From Deltaproteobacteria bacterium (GTDB lineage Bacteria; Desulfobacterota; DSM-4660; Desulfatiglandales; Desulfatiglandaceae), in contig JAIPDZ010000006.1 in the NCBI GenBank assembly GCA_021737425.1, forward strand, positions 1 to 37,026: 37,026 bases of DNA. Reading direction: 5' to 3'. The position numbers and the translations under genes were made by a program. Every line of letters starts with the position of its first letter. Position 1 is the stretch's first letter. Shown here one piece after another: positions 8,506 to 17,200 of this stretch. The notes beneath the pieces were generated by a model. It was not told where the DNA came from, did no database searches, and saw nothing but the letters and a program-made list of their open reading frames with translations.

Positions 8506-9105
8506 CTACTTATTCACCTTTTCCAGGGCCCCCACCAGGTTTTCCAGCCGGGGCCTGAGGTTGATATCGTGTACATCCATATATTGGAGGATCCCCTGTT
8601 TATCAATCACAAACAAGGCCCGCTCAGACATGCCGTCCGAGCGCAACACCCCGTATTTTTCCGCCACCGCACCGTGGGGCCAGAAATCAGAGACCACCGG
8701 AAACCATACCCCGCCCATTTCTCGGATCCAGGCAAAGAGGGTGGGTACATTATCTACGGTGATGCCGATCAAAACGGCATCCTGTTGGTCAAAGAGATCC
8801 TTGACAATATTGTATCCCGGCCACTGGTCTGAGCATACGGGTGTCCACGCAGCAGGGACGAAAGAAAGGACCACATTTTTCTTTCCCAGATACTGGCGCA
8901 AAGACACCATCCCTCCGGAAACAGCAGGGAGGGTAAAGTCCGGGGCCTTATCCCCTACAGCGACTTTAGGCACACTGTCCACCGACTTGAGAGGTCCGGG
9001 ATCATAGATGTTGTTCTCAAAGGCTGCCGACCCCGCATACCCCCAATGGCCCCAAAGCAGTCCGGTCATCCACACCACCCATAGAGTGAAAAGGACTTTT
9101 TTCAT
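8506..9105 (-). CDS. Exported peroxiredoxin-like (AhpC/TSA) protein
   Basis: A 199-residue thioredoxin-fold protein with an N-terminal signal peptide (residues ~1-24, MKKVLFTLWVVWMTG and a cleavage-like site after GYA), so it should act outside the cytoplasmic membrane. The peroxidatic motif is PAAWTPVCSDQ, which keeps the Pro, Thr and Cys of peroxiredoxins. The upstream frame is open to 9177, but ATG 9105 has an AAGGAGA ribosome binding site at 9111-9117 and begins the signal peptide. It probably reduces peroxides with a periplasmic thiol donor, and its position between fdhE and fdhAB suggests protection of the oxygen-sensitive dehydrogenase (inference). Confidence 0.85.
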   Translation of the reverse strand: MKKVLFTLWVVWMTGLLWGHWGYAGSAAFENNIYDPGPLKSVDSVPKVAVGDKAPDFTLPAVSGGMVSLRQYLGKKNVVLSFVPAAWTPVCSDQWPGYNIVKDLFDQQDAVLIGITVDNVPTLFAWIREMGGVWFPVVSDFWPHGAVAEKYGVLRSDGMSERALFVIDKQGILQYMDVHDINLRPRLENLVGALEKVNK

Positions 9106-9154
9106 CCCACTCTCCTTATTTTTCTGAACCCGTCGGTGCACGCAGATATCCCGG

Positions 9155-9724
9155 CTATTCTTGGGACTTCTGGACAATCTCCTTTAAAAACCGCTGAGCC
9201 CCCTTCAGTCCCCCCACTTTGGCGTAAAACACCCGGGGAGGCCGGCCCGTTTTAAGTCTGATCCCGAAGAAATAGGGGGTTCTCACCTTACCAAAGCTGT
9301 TGTAGAGGGAAAAATCCGCATCCGCAAAAAGGGGAAAAGGCACCTGGTACTTTTCTCGAAACACATTCACCTCAAAGGGAGTATTCCCGGCGCCAATTCC
9401 TATCAGTTTTATTTTCCCCCTGAGTTGGGGATCATTTTCGATGAGTTCATACAGCTCATTGACATCCTCTGCCTCCCGCTGACAATGGGGACAATACATG
9501 CTGAAGACTTCAATGATAAGGATCTCGGCCTTTACCTGGGATAATTGAAAAGAGTCTCCTTCAGAGACCCCCAAGTAGCCTCGCGCAGACACCTCCTTGG
9601 GAACCGGCAGAGTGAGATCCGGAAAAACATCGCCCGGCCCCGGGATGTCACCGGATGCATAACCCCTGGGTGACAGAGCAAGGCCCAACATCATCATCAC
9701 CAGACATGGAAGTATTCTTTTCAT
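9155..9724 (-). CDS. Exported TlpA/ResA-like thioredoxin-fold protein
   Basis: A 189-residue protein with a signal peptide (MKRILPCLVMMMLGLALS, cleavage-like site after YAS) and a thioredoxin fold. The active site is YCPHCQRE, a CxxC motif with the Pro-His pair seen in DsbA and some TlpA proteins. The cis-Pro loop may be the VRTPYFFGI segment. ATG 9724 is preferred over the longer open frame (to 9838) because it starts the signal peptide and has GGGAG upstream. It lies 49 bases before the peroxiredoxin-like gene and could be its electron donor or keep cysteines reduced in the periplasm; the pairing is an inference from position. Confidence 0.85.
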   Translation of the reverse strand: MKRILPCLVMMMLGLALSPRGYASGDIPGPGDVFPDLTLPVPKEVSARGYLGVSEGDSFQLSQVKAEILIIEVFSMYCPHCQREAEDVNELYELIENDPQLRGKIKLIGIGAGNTPFEVNVFREKYQVPFPLFADADFSLYNSFGKVRTPYFFGIRLKTGRPPRVFYAKVGGLKGAQRFLKEIVQKSQE

Positions 9725-9773
9725 GGTAGCTACTCCCTGTGATCTCACACCAAGAAAAACACAAGGGTAACGG

Positions 9774-9797
9774 TCTCTGTGGCTCTGTGACTTTGTG
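9774..9797. repeat. Three tandem degenerate 8-mers (minus strand CACAnAGn)
   Basis: Read on the minus strand this is CACAAAGT-CACAGAGC-CACAGAGA, three copies of an 8-base unit in the leader of the thioredoxin-like gene. Motifs of this kind occur as dispersed intergenic repeats in many bacterial genomes, so it may be a mobile-repeat remnant and not a specific operator. Confidence 0.6.
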
Positions 9798-9817
9798 TGA
9801 ACCAAAAGACCGGACAA

Positions 9818-9854
9818 AGATAAAAGGGACACCCTCATGGCATCCCTTTTATCT
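9818..9854 (-). terminator. Strong stem-loop after fdhB
   Basis: Perfect 12-bp arms AGATAAAAGGGA (9818-9829) and TCCCTTTTATCT (9843-9854) with a 13-base loop, 32 bases beyond the fdhB stop. In the minus direction the distal arm is T-rich (CCCTTTTATCTTTG), which fits a factor-independent terminator separating fdhAB from the tlpA-like/peroxiredoxin/fdhE set. It could instead act as an mRNA-stabilising hairpin with partial readthrough. Confidence 0.7.
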
Positions 9855-9886
9855 TGTACCCATTATGCTTTATCTTGGCGCGGGCG

Positions 9887-10642
9887 TCAACCGGCCAATT
9901 TGTTCAACATCTGCCACTCCCTGGAGAGATCCTTAAGGGACCTGCCGATCTTCTTGAGGGCCATCTTCCGGTCCATCCCCTTGGGGGCCGATGTGGCGCT
10001 GGCAAACATGTAATACTTATCAGGCTTATCCGCCAGCAGATAGAACACGCGAAGGTCCTCAAGCCCACTGAGCGTGGCATTGGGGAATTTGGCTTTTACT
10101 TCTTTTAATCGGCTCTTGGCCATATCAACCATTTTGTCCCGGTCCCCAAAATTCATGGCCCCGGTGGGACAGGTCTTGACGCAGGCAGGCAAAAGCCCGT
10201 TGTTAACCCTGTCCACACACATGTTGCACTTGGACATGTATCCGGTCCCTTTCTGGGCCCTGGGGATATTAAAGGGGCAAGCTTCCTTCACTTCTTCGGC
10301 GTTGGCCTTTTTCAGCTTGTCCGTGTACAGTACGGCCCCGGTCAGGCTGTCAATGATGATGCCTCCGGGGGCATTATATTCGGCCGCCTCCTGGCAGGGC
10401 GGGGCCAGACAGTGACGGCATTGATCCGGAAAGAAATACCATACAGGCTTGTTGTCAGGACCCATATGTTCTGAAAACCGGACCAGTTTGTAGGTATAAA
10501 AGGACAAATCCTTGGGATTCTGCATGCTCCCCCAATTTTCTGTCTCGGTGGCGGGCAGCTGATTCCATTGCTTGCAGGCAATCTGACAGCCCCGGCATGC
10601 GGTACATACGGTGGTATCAATAAAAAACGCTTTTCCACTCAT
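9887..10642 (-). CDS. fdhB: Formate dehydrogenase iron-sulfur (beta) subunit
   Basis: Electron-transfer subunit of a two-subunit formate dehydrogenase, carrying electrons from FdhA to a periplasmic acceptor. The 251-residue protein has four cluster-binding sets: CTACRGCQIAC near the N-terminus, CRHCLAPPCQ, a CPFNIPR segment, and CNMCVDR plus CVKTCPTGAM, which fits four [4Fe-4S] clusters. It has no signal peptide and no C-terminal membrane anchor, so it should be exported bound to Tat-targeted FdhA and stay soluble, like the FdhAB enzymes of Desulfovibrio. The ribosome binding site AAGGAGGTGATC (10645-10656) is near perfect and touches the fdhA stop codon, which indicates coupled translation. 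Confidence 0.95.
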   Translation of the reverse strand: MSGKAFFIDTTVCTACRGCQIACKQWNQLPATETENWGSMQNPKDLSFYTYKLVRFSEHMGPDNKPVWYFFPDQCRHCLAPPCQEAAEYNAPGGIIIDSLTGAVLYTDKLKKANAEEVKEACPFNIPRAQKGTGYMSKCNMCVDRVNNGLLPACVKTCPTGAMNFGDRDKMVDMAKSRLKEVKAKFPNATLSGLEDLRVFYLLADKPDKYYMFASATSAPKGMDRKMALKKIGRSLKDLSREWQMLNKLAG

Positions 10643-10655
10643 CAGATCACCTCCT

Positions 10656-13600
10656 TTACGCCTTTTTCACGTTGACCATAAAGGCCTTGGTTTCAGGTAT
10701 CCGGGTATTGGGATCGCCGGTGGACGGAGTCAGCAGGTTGGCTGAATCCCCACCGTTTTTGGGATGAACCCATCCATAATGCCACGGCAGGCCCACCTCA
10801 TGCACCGTGGTCCCCTGGATCTTAAAGGGTCTGAACCGGATGGTCACCACTGCAACCGCCTCCACCTTGCCCCGGGGCGATTCCACGATCACTTTTTCAC
10901 CGTTTTTGATCCCTCGCATCTTGGCCAGTTCCTGACTCATCTCCACAAAGAGCTGGGGCTGGGCCTCCAGCAACCATGGCTGCCACCGGGTCATTACCCC
11001 GGTCTGCCAATGTTCACTCACCCGGTAGGTGGTCCCCACAAACGGATACTGGGGATCGCAGGACTTGTAAATATCCATGGCCGTAGCATACTTGGGGGCC
11101 ACCGGGCTGACCAGTTGGTCGGAAAGGGCATTCTTTTCCACCGGACACTCCATGGGCTCGTAGTGTTCGGGGAAAGGTCCGTCCGCGCGGCCCGGTCCGA
11201 ATACATGGGCATGCCCCTCGGGCTTCATGATAAAGGGATATTTGGTGTCCGTGCGATCAGACCCGTCCGGGTTCTTCATGGGATACCATCCCCCGTCCGG
11301 CACATCGCCGACCCACTTTTTGGACACATATTTGCCGTCTTTGACATCTCCCTTAAACTCGATGACCGGATGCTCCTGGTCCCAGGGTTTTCCGGTCAAA
11401 TCCACCGAGGCCCGGTTGTAGATAATCCGCCGGTTGACCGGCCAGCACCAGGACCATTCCGGGTTCAGGCCGATGCCGGATTTTTCCCGTTTCCGTCTCG
11501 CCGCCATGTTCCCCTTGCTGGTGTAGGAGTTACAGTACAGCCAGTTCCCGCTGCTGGTGGAGCCATCGTCCTGGAGATAGGCAAAACTGGGCACCAGATC
11601 GCCCTTCTTGAAATGCTTCCCTTTGATGGTCACATCCCTCAGAAAATAACCATTGATCTCCTTGGCCATCTTGTGGGCATCAAACTCACCATGGGAGGTG
11701 TAATCCCATTTCAGGTTCAGAATCGGTTCCGGAAACACCGCGTCCTTGTCTTTCCGGTACAGGTACTTGAGTTTTTTACCCAGGGCGATGAGCATATCCC
11801 CGTCCGACCTGGCCTCTCCCGGAGGATCGGCCGCCTTGTAGCGCCACTGCATCCAGCGTCCGCTGTTGGTAATGGACCCCTCCTTTTCCACCGATACCGC
11901 ACAGGGGAGGAAGAAGACCTCGGTCTTGACCTTCTTGGGGTCCATGTCCGGGCCCTTCCAGAAGGACCCGGTCTCATTGTCGAAGATATTGACATTGACC
12001 ATCCAGTCCAGCTTGGTCATGGCCTCGCGGTTTTTGTTGGCGTTGGCCCCTGAGCCCGCAGGGTTCTGACCCCAGGCAAAAAAGCCGGAGAACTCACCCC
12101 GGTACATGGCATCAAAGAGATCCAGCCACGAATAGGTCTTGCCGTCATCCAGCTTGGGCAGCCAGTTATAGCCGAAATCGTTGGCCCTGGTGCCCTTGTC
12201 CCCAAAAAAGGATTTGAGCAGGCTGACCGAGTATTTGGGATAGTTTCCCCACCAGTTGGCGCTCAGTGGATCGTTGGTTTGGGGGGTGTACTTCTTGTTA
12301 TAAGCGGCCAGGGTCGGCTGGGAGGCCTTGGGGGTCTTAAGATACCCGGGCAGGATATGGAACAGGATGCAATGGTCCGTGGACCCCTGCACATTGGACT
12401 CCCCTCTCAGTGCATTGACGCCGCCGCCGGCCACGCCCATATTGCCCAGAAGCAACTGGATGATGGCCATGGCGCGAATATTCTGGACCCCCACCGTATG
12501 CTGGGTCCATCCCATGGCATACATGATGGTCCCGGCCTTGCCCTTGGCACCTGTGGCGCCGTAGGTCTCGTAGACCTTGGTCAAATCCTCTTTCGGGGTC
12601 CCGGTGATGGCCGATACCGTATCCACATCATAGCGGCTGTAGTGTTTTTTAAGCAGTTGAAGAACACACCGGGGATCCTGAAGGGTTCGGTCTTTCTTGG
12701 GAATCCCATTGGCGCCTTTCACAAATGCCCACTGGCTCTTGTCATATTTGTGTTGCTTGGGATTATACCCGGAGAAGAGCCCATCGGTGAAGCCGTAGGA
12801 GTCGGCCACGATGAAACACGCGTTCGTGTACTCGGCCACATACTCCTCAAAATATTTGTTGTTATTCAGGATGTAATTGATCATTCCGCCCAGGAAGGCG
12901 ATGTCAGTACCTGATCTCAGGGCGGTATAGATATCCGCCTTGGAAGAGGTTCGAGTGAATCTCGGGTCCACACTGATCAACGGGGCCCCATTCTTCATGG
13001 CCTCAGTGACCCATTTGAAGGATATGGGATGGTTTTCCGCTGCATTGGATCCCATGATCAGGATACAATCGCTGTTTTTGATGTCGATCCAGTGATTGGT
13101 CATTGCGCCGCGTCCGAACGACTCTGCCAGAGCCGCAACAGTTGCGCTGTGTCAGATACGGGCCTGGTGCTCGATATAGACCAGCCCCAGGGACCGCATT
13201 AAGGCCTGTATCAACCAGCATTCCTCATTGTCCAGTGCGGCGCTGCCCACATTGGCAATGGCGGTGGTGCGATTGACTACCTGGCCTTTGGCGTTTTTCT
13301 GCTCGAAACTGGCATCCCGGCTCTTTTTCACCCGCTTGGCAATGGTCCAAAGGGCCCAATCCCAGGATACCTTCTGCCATCTCGTGCTGTACGGGGCCCG
13401 ATACATGGGCGTGACGATCCGGCTGTCGTTGTTGGCCAACTGGCTCAGGGCCGCCCCTTTTGAGCACAGAGCCCCTTCGTTGACCGGATGATCCGGATCC
13501 CCTTCGATGTTGATGATTTTTCCCGCTCCCGCCTCTCCGGTGCTACAGATTACGCCACATCCAACAGCACAGTAACAACATATGCTCGTTGTCTCCTTGG

Positions 13601-13727
13601 CGTAGCGCAGCTTGAGTGTCTGGGCGTGGGATTTGAAGGGTTTCAAATCCAGTCCCAGGCCCAGCATGGCCGCACCTGCAGCAGAGGCCCCTGTGATCTT
13701 GAAAAAATCACGACGCGAAACGTTCAT
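10656..13727 (-). CDS. fdhA: Formate dehydrogenase catalytic subunit, selenocysteine-containing, Tat-exported
   Basis: Catalytic Mo/W-bis-MGD subunit that oxidises formate to CO2 (or runs in reverse). Reading through one in-frame UGA (13152-13154) gives 1023 residues with selenocysteine at 192. The flanks, HQARI then HSATVAAL, match the Sec site of Desulfovibrio-type enzymes, and the frame is intact on both sides, so this is not a pseudogene. The N-terminus carries a Tat signal (SRRDFFK, residues 4-10), placing the enzyme in the periplasm. The [4Fe-4S] ligands are Cys50, 53, 57 and 88. GRGAMTNHW follows the Sec site. ATG 13727 has AAGGAGG upstream. fdhB follows after 13 bases. Confidence 0.97.
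13120..13134 (-). promoter_or_regulatory. Candidate SECIS-type hairpin of fdhA
   Basis: Beginning 18 bases after the UGA, the minus-strand mRNA reads GGCUCU-GGC-AGAGUC, a 6-bp stem with one G-U pair; a shorter alternative pairs UGC with GCA around a GGCUCUG loop. Position relative to UGA is right for a bacterial selenocysteine insertion element. The fold is weaker evidence than the in-frame UGA and protein homology. Confidence 0.5.
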
Positions 13728-13757
13728 GGTTCCTCCTTTCTTTCCTCCGCTAAGATT

Positions 13758-13781
13758 TATGGTTTATAATGTATGGTTTAT
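13758..13781. repeat. 10-bp direct repeat TATGGTTTAT in the fdhA leader
   Basis: TATGGTTTAT occurs at 13758-13767 and 13772-13781, a 14-base period. It is 31-54 bases upstream of the fdhA start codon. It could be a regulator half-site pair or chance in AT-rich sequence. Confidence 0.45.
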
Positions 13782-13908
13782 TAATGAAGGCTTTTCGGTG
13801 ACTGTTCCAAAAGCATGTTCTCAATCAGAGTCCCGGGTTTGCGCCGAAAGCGGGCTGAAATCGAACCCATCGGAAATTCCTGCAATGGGGATGGCCTACG
13901 ATTCTCCT

Positions 13909-13938
13909 ATTGAATACCGGGTTGTCAGTGCTTGTCAA
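13909..13938 (-). promoter_or_regulatory. Candidate sigma70-type promoter for fdhAB
   Basis: On the minus strand a perfect TTGACA (13938-13933) is followed after 18 bases by TTCAAT (13914-13909). Transcription would start near 13902, leaving a leader of about 175 bases before fdhA. The -10 match is only moderate, so the assignment is tentative. Confidence 0.4.
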
Positions 13939-13979
13939 GTGCTTTCATCACTTTTTTGGGAATAAAATCAAGGAGTTAA

Positions 13980-13999
13980 ATATATCAAAAATGATATAT
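13980..13999. promoter_or_regulatory. Perfect palindrome ATATATCA-N4-TGATATAT, candidate operator
   Basis: Two perfect 8-bp arms (13980-13987 and 13992-13999) flank an AAAA spacer. It lies about 40 bases upstream of the candidate fdhA -35 box and about 90 upstream of the candidate hdrA -35 box, where an activator could serve both directions. The size suits a dimeric helix-turn-helix regulator. The half-site order (ATCA-N4-TGAT) is the inverse of the FNR consensus, so FNR itself is unlikely. Confidence 0.5.
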
Positions 14000-14087
14000 G
14001 GGTAGAAATTCGCAATTGAAACTTGTCCACCCCTCGGGGCTGAGGTTCAGGGAACAGCCTACAGTTCGGCTTACAACCAAAATAGGG

Positions 14088-14116
14088 TTGCACGATGGCT
14101 ATAATATAGTTACAAT
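14088..14116 (+). promoter_or_regulatory. Candidate promoter for hdrA-hdrC-hdrB
   Basis: TTGCAC (14088-14093) and TACAAT (14111-14116) are 17 bases apart. The -10 matches five of six consensus bases and the -35 three. Transcription would start near 14123, just ahead of the leader hairpin at 14132. Confidence 0.4.
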
Positions 14117-14131
14117 GTATTTACTTTGTCC

Positions 14132-14160
14132 CAGGACCTGGAAATGACCAGTCGGTCCTG
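14132..14160 (+). promoter_or_regulatory. Leader hairpin upstream of hdrA
   Basis: CAGGACC (14132-14138) pairs with GGTCCTG (14154-14160), and inside it TGG (14139-14141) pairs with CCA (14148-14150), leaving an AAATGA loop and a three-base GTC bulge. The ten base pairs sit 57 bases before the hdrA ATG and near the predicted mRNA 5' end. It lacks a T tract, so a stabilising or regulatory RNA element is more likely than a terminator. Confidence 0.5.
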
Positions 14161-14217
14161 CGAAACTTGAAAATCTACTGGATGCCATAGCGAATCGATG
14201 GATTGAGGAGACAGTCG

Positions 14218-17200
14218 ATGCCCCAAAACATACAAGGGTCCGTACTGGTGGCGGGCGGCGGTATTGCCGGCATGCAGGCGGCCCTGGATCTGGCAGACTC
14301 CGGCTTTTACGTTCATCTGGTGGAAAGCTCTCCGGCCATCGGCGGGGTCATGGCCGAGCTGGACAAGACCTTTCCCACCAATGACTGTGCCATGTGAATC
14401 ATCTCTCCCAAACTGGTCGAGGTCGGCCGGCACATCAACATCCAACTTCATACCTGCTCCCGCATAGAACAAGTTCAGGGGGAGCCGGGAGACTTTGAAA
14501 TCACCCTTCATAAGACCCCCCGTTTTATCGATCCGGAGGTCTGTACGGGCTGCGGGGATTGTGCTCAAGTGTGCCCCGTCACCCTGCCCAATGAATACGA
14601 TCAGGGACTTACGGTTCGGAAAGCCATCTACAAAAAGTATCCTCAGGCCATTCCCGGGGCCTTTGCCATCCAGAAAACAGACCCGGCGCCCTGTGGCCTG
14701 GCCTGCCCGGCCCATCTGAATGTCCAGGGCTACGTACAGATGGTGGCGCAGGGCAAGTATGAGCAGGCCTTGGGCATCATTATGGAAAATCTGCCCCTTC
14801 CGGGAGTCCTGGGTCGCATCTGCCCTCACCCCTGCGAGGAGGCCTGCCGCCGATGTGAGGTGGATGAGCCGGTGGCCATCCGGGACCTCAAGCGGCTGGC
14901 TGCGGACCAGTTTGATCCCAGAGAGATACCCGTCCATTGCGATCCCAAAAGAGCGGAAAAGGTGGCCGTCATCGGGTCCGGACCGGCCGGTCTTACGGTG
15001 GCCTACCACCTGGCACGCAAAGGCATTCAGTCCACCATTTTTGAGGCCCTCCCCGAGCCCGGCGGGATGCTGCGGGTGGGCATCCCGGATTACCGGCTTC
15101 CAAGAGAGGTCCTGGACAGAGAAATCGAGGTGATTACCCACCTGGGAGTGGAAATACGCACCAACACCTCTCTGGGCCGCGATGTGACCATAGATGGCCT
15201 TTCAAAAGAAGGGTACCAGGCCGTATACCTCGCCATCGGCGCGCACAAGGGCATGGACTTGGGCATTCCCGGAGAAGATGCCCCAGGCGTGTGCCAGGGG
15301 GTGGACTTTCTAAGGGAAGTGAACCTCAAGGGAAATGCTGAAGTGGGGAAAAAGATCGCCATCATCGGCGGGGGGAACGTGGCCATTGACGTCTCCCGGT
15401 CCGCCCTACGGCTGGGGGCCGAAGCGGTTACCCTCCTCTACCGCCGGACCCGCGCAGAAATGCCCGCCTGGGAGGAGGAAATCGAGGCTGCCGAGGCCGA
15501 AGGGGTCCGGATGAGCTACCTCTCAGCCCCCCGGGAGGTGCTTGTGGAGGACGGGCAGGTGACAGGCCTGCGCTGCATCCGTATGGAATTGGGCGAACCG
15601 GATGGCTCGGGCAGGAGACGACCCGTCCCCGTACCGGAGAGTGAGTATGATATCGAGATTGATCAGTTGATTACGGCCATCGGTCAACGCCCCGATCTTT
15701 CAGTACTGGAGGGTATCCAGGGGCTTGAGTTCTCCAGATGGGGAACCCTGCAAGTGGATCCGGTGACCTGGGAAACCGGTCGCAAAGGCGTGTTTGCCGG
15801 GGGTGATCTTCAAACCGGGCCGGGAGTAGCCATTGATGCCGTCGCAGCCGGTCTACAGGCGGCCGAATCCATTGTCCGGTATCTAAACGGCCGGGAGAGG
15901 GCCCGGGAGCGCAAACCCGGATCCGATGAAAAACCCCGATACCGGCCCATCCCGCCGGAGCATCCCAAGGACTCCCGGGCCGGCATGCCCCAAATTTCCA
16001 TGGAAACGCGGGTCCACAGCTTCAAAGAAGTGGAAGCAGGGTATGATCCTGAAACCGGCCGGCGTGAAGCCAATCGCTGCCTGAACTGCGGCTACTGCTG
16101 TGAGTGTTATCAGTGTGTAAGCGCCTGTAAGGCAGGGGCCGTCACCCTGAAAACCCACGCCCAAAGGGTTGAAACGCTGACCATCCAGGCAGGTGCGGTC
16201 ATCCTGGCCCCGGGGTTTCAGCCCTTCGATCCTGCCGGGCACACGGCCTATGCCTATGGCCGGCATCCCAATGTGGTCACAGCCATGGAATTTGAGAGAT
16301 TTCTCTCTGCCTCTGGACCCACCCGGGGCCACCTGGTGCGACCCTCTGACGGAACCCCCCCCGGCAAAATCGCCTGGATCCAGTGCGTGGGATCCAGGGA
16401 CGTTCATGCCTGCGATCACGGGTATTGTTCCTCTGTGTGCTGCATGTATGCCATCAAGGAGGCCATCATTGCCAAGGAACACGCAGGGCCGGATCTGGAA
16501 TGCGCCATCTTTTACATGGACATGCGGACCCAGGGCAAAGACTTCGAGCACTACTATACCCAGGCCCGTGACCTTCACGGGGTGCGTTTCATCCGGTCCA
16601 GGGTCCCGGCCATCGACTGGACCGGTGGGGAACATACCCTCATCATCCCCTATGTGAATGAATCCGGCGAGATCGTCCAAGAGGCCTTTGATATGGTGGT
16701 TCTTTCCGTGGGAATGGAACCCGGCCCCATGGCCATGGACCTGGCCGGAACATTCGACTTGGCCCTGACCGAGGGACATTTTGCACAAACCGCTTCCTTT
16801 TCGCCGGTCTCCTCATCCAAAAAGGGGGTATATGTGTGCGGTGCATTCTCAGGACCCAAGGATATCCCCCAATCCGTCATTGATGCCGGTTCTGCAGCAG
16901 CCGAAGCAGGGGCCCTGCTCAGCGGCGCCAGAAACACCCTGACCGTGGAAAAACAGACCCCCCGGGAGCAGAATGTGAGCGGAGAGCGGCCCCGCATCGG
17001 GGTATTTGTGTGCCATTGCGGCATTAATATCAGCGGGGTGGTGGACGTCCCCGGGGTCAGGGACTACGCCGCATCACTTCCCTATGTGGAATATGTAACG
17101 GACAATCTATATACCTGCTCCCAGGACACCCAGGACGCCATGGCCAAGGCCATTCAGGAAAACCACTTGAACCGGGTGGTGGTGGCGGCTTGCACGCCCA

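Larger units (their letters stand above)
13728..14217. other. 490-base divergent intergenic region between fdhA and hdrA
   Basis: No gene is visible. The region is more AT-rich than its surroundings near both ends and holds a direct repeat close to fdhA (13758-13781), a candidate fdhA promoter (13909-13938), a perfect AT-rich palindrome (13980-13999), a candidate hdrA promoter (14088-14116) and a leader hairpin before hdrA (14132-14160). It separates two divergent genes that both need selenocysteine. Confidence 0.8.

Noticed and set aside
13152-13154. fdhA as two genes or a pseudogene broken by a stop codon
   Set aside because: The stop is UGA, the frame is identical on both sides, and the flanking residues HQARI and HSATV match the Sec site of formate dehydrogenases.
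13938-13957. AAGTG-CTTTCAT-CACTT followed by T residues as a terminator
   Set aside because: The stem is only five pairs with three A-T or T-A, and no transcript would end there.
14100-14105. TATAAT as the hdrA -10 box
   Set aside because: No -35-like hexamer lies 16-18 bases upstream; the TTGCAC-N17-TACAAT pair fits better.
13728-14217. Sigma54 (-24/-12) promoter in the fdhA-hdrA region
   Set aside because: I found no TGGCAC-N5-TTGCA-like sequence with conserved GG/GC on either strand.
14395-14397. hdrA as a short 5' fragment followed by a separate gene starting at 14569
   Set aside because: The frame is continuous, the [19 protein letters not shown] context is the HdrA cysteine/selenocysteine site, and the ribosome binding site is at the upstream ATG.
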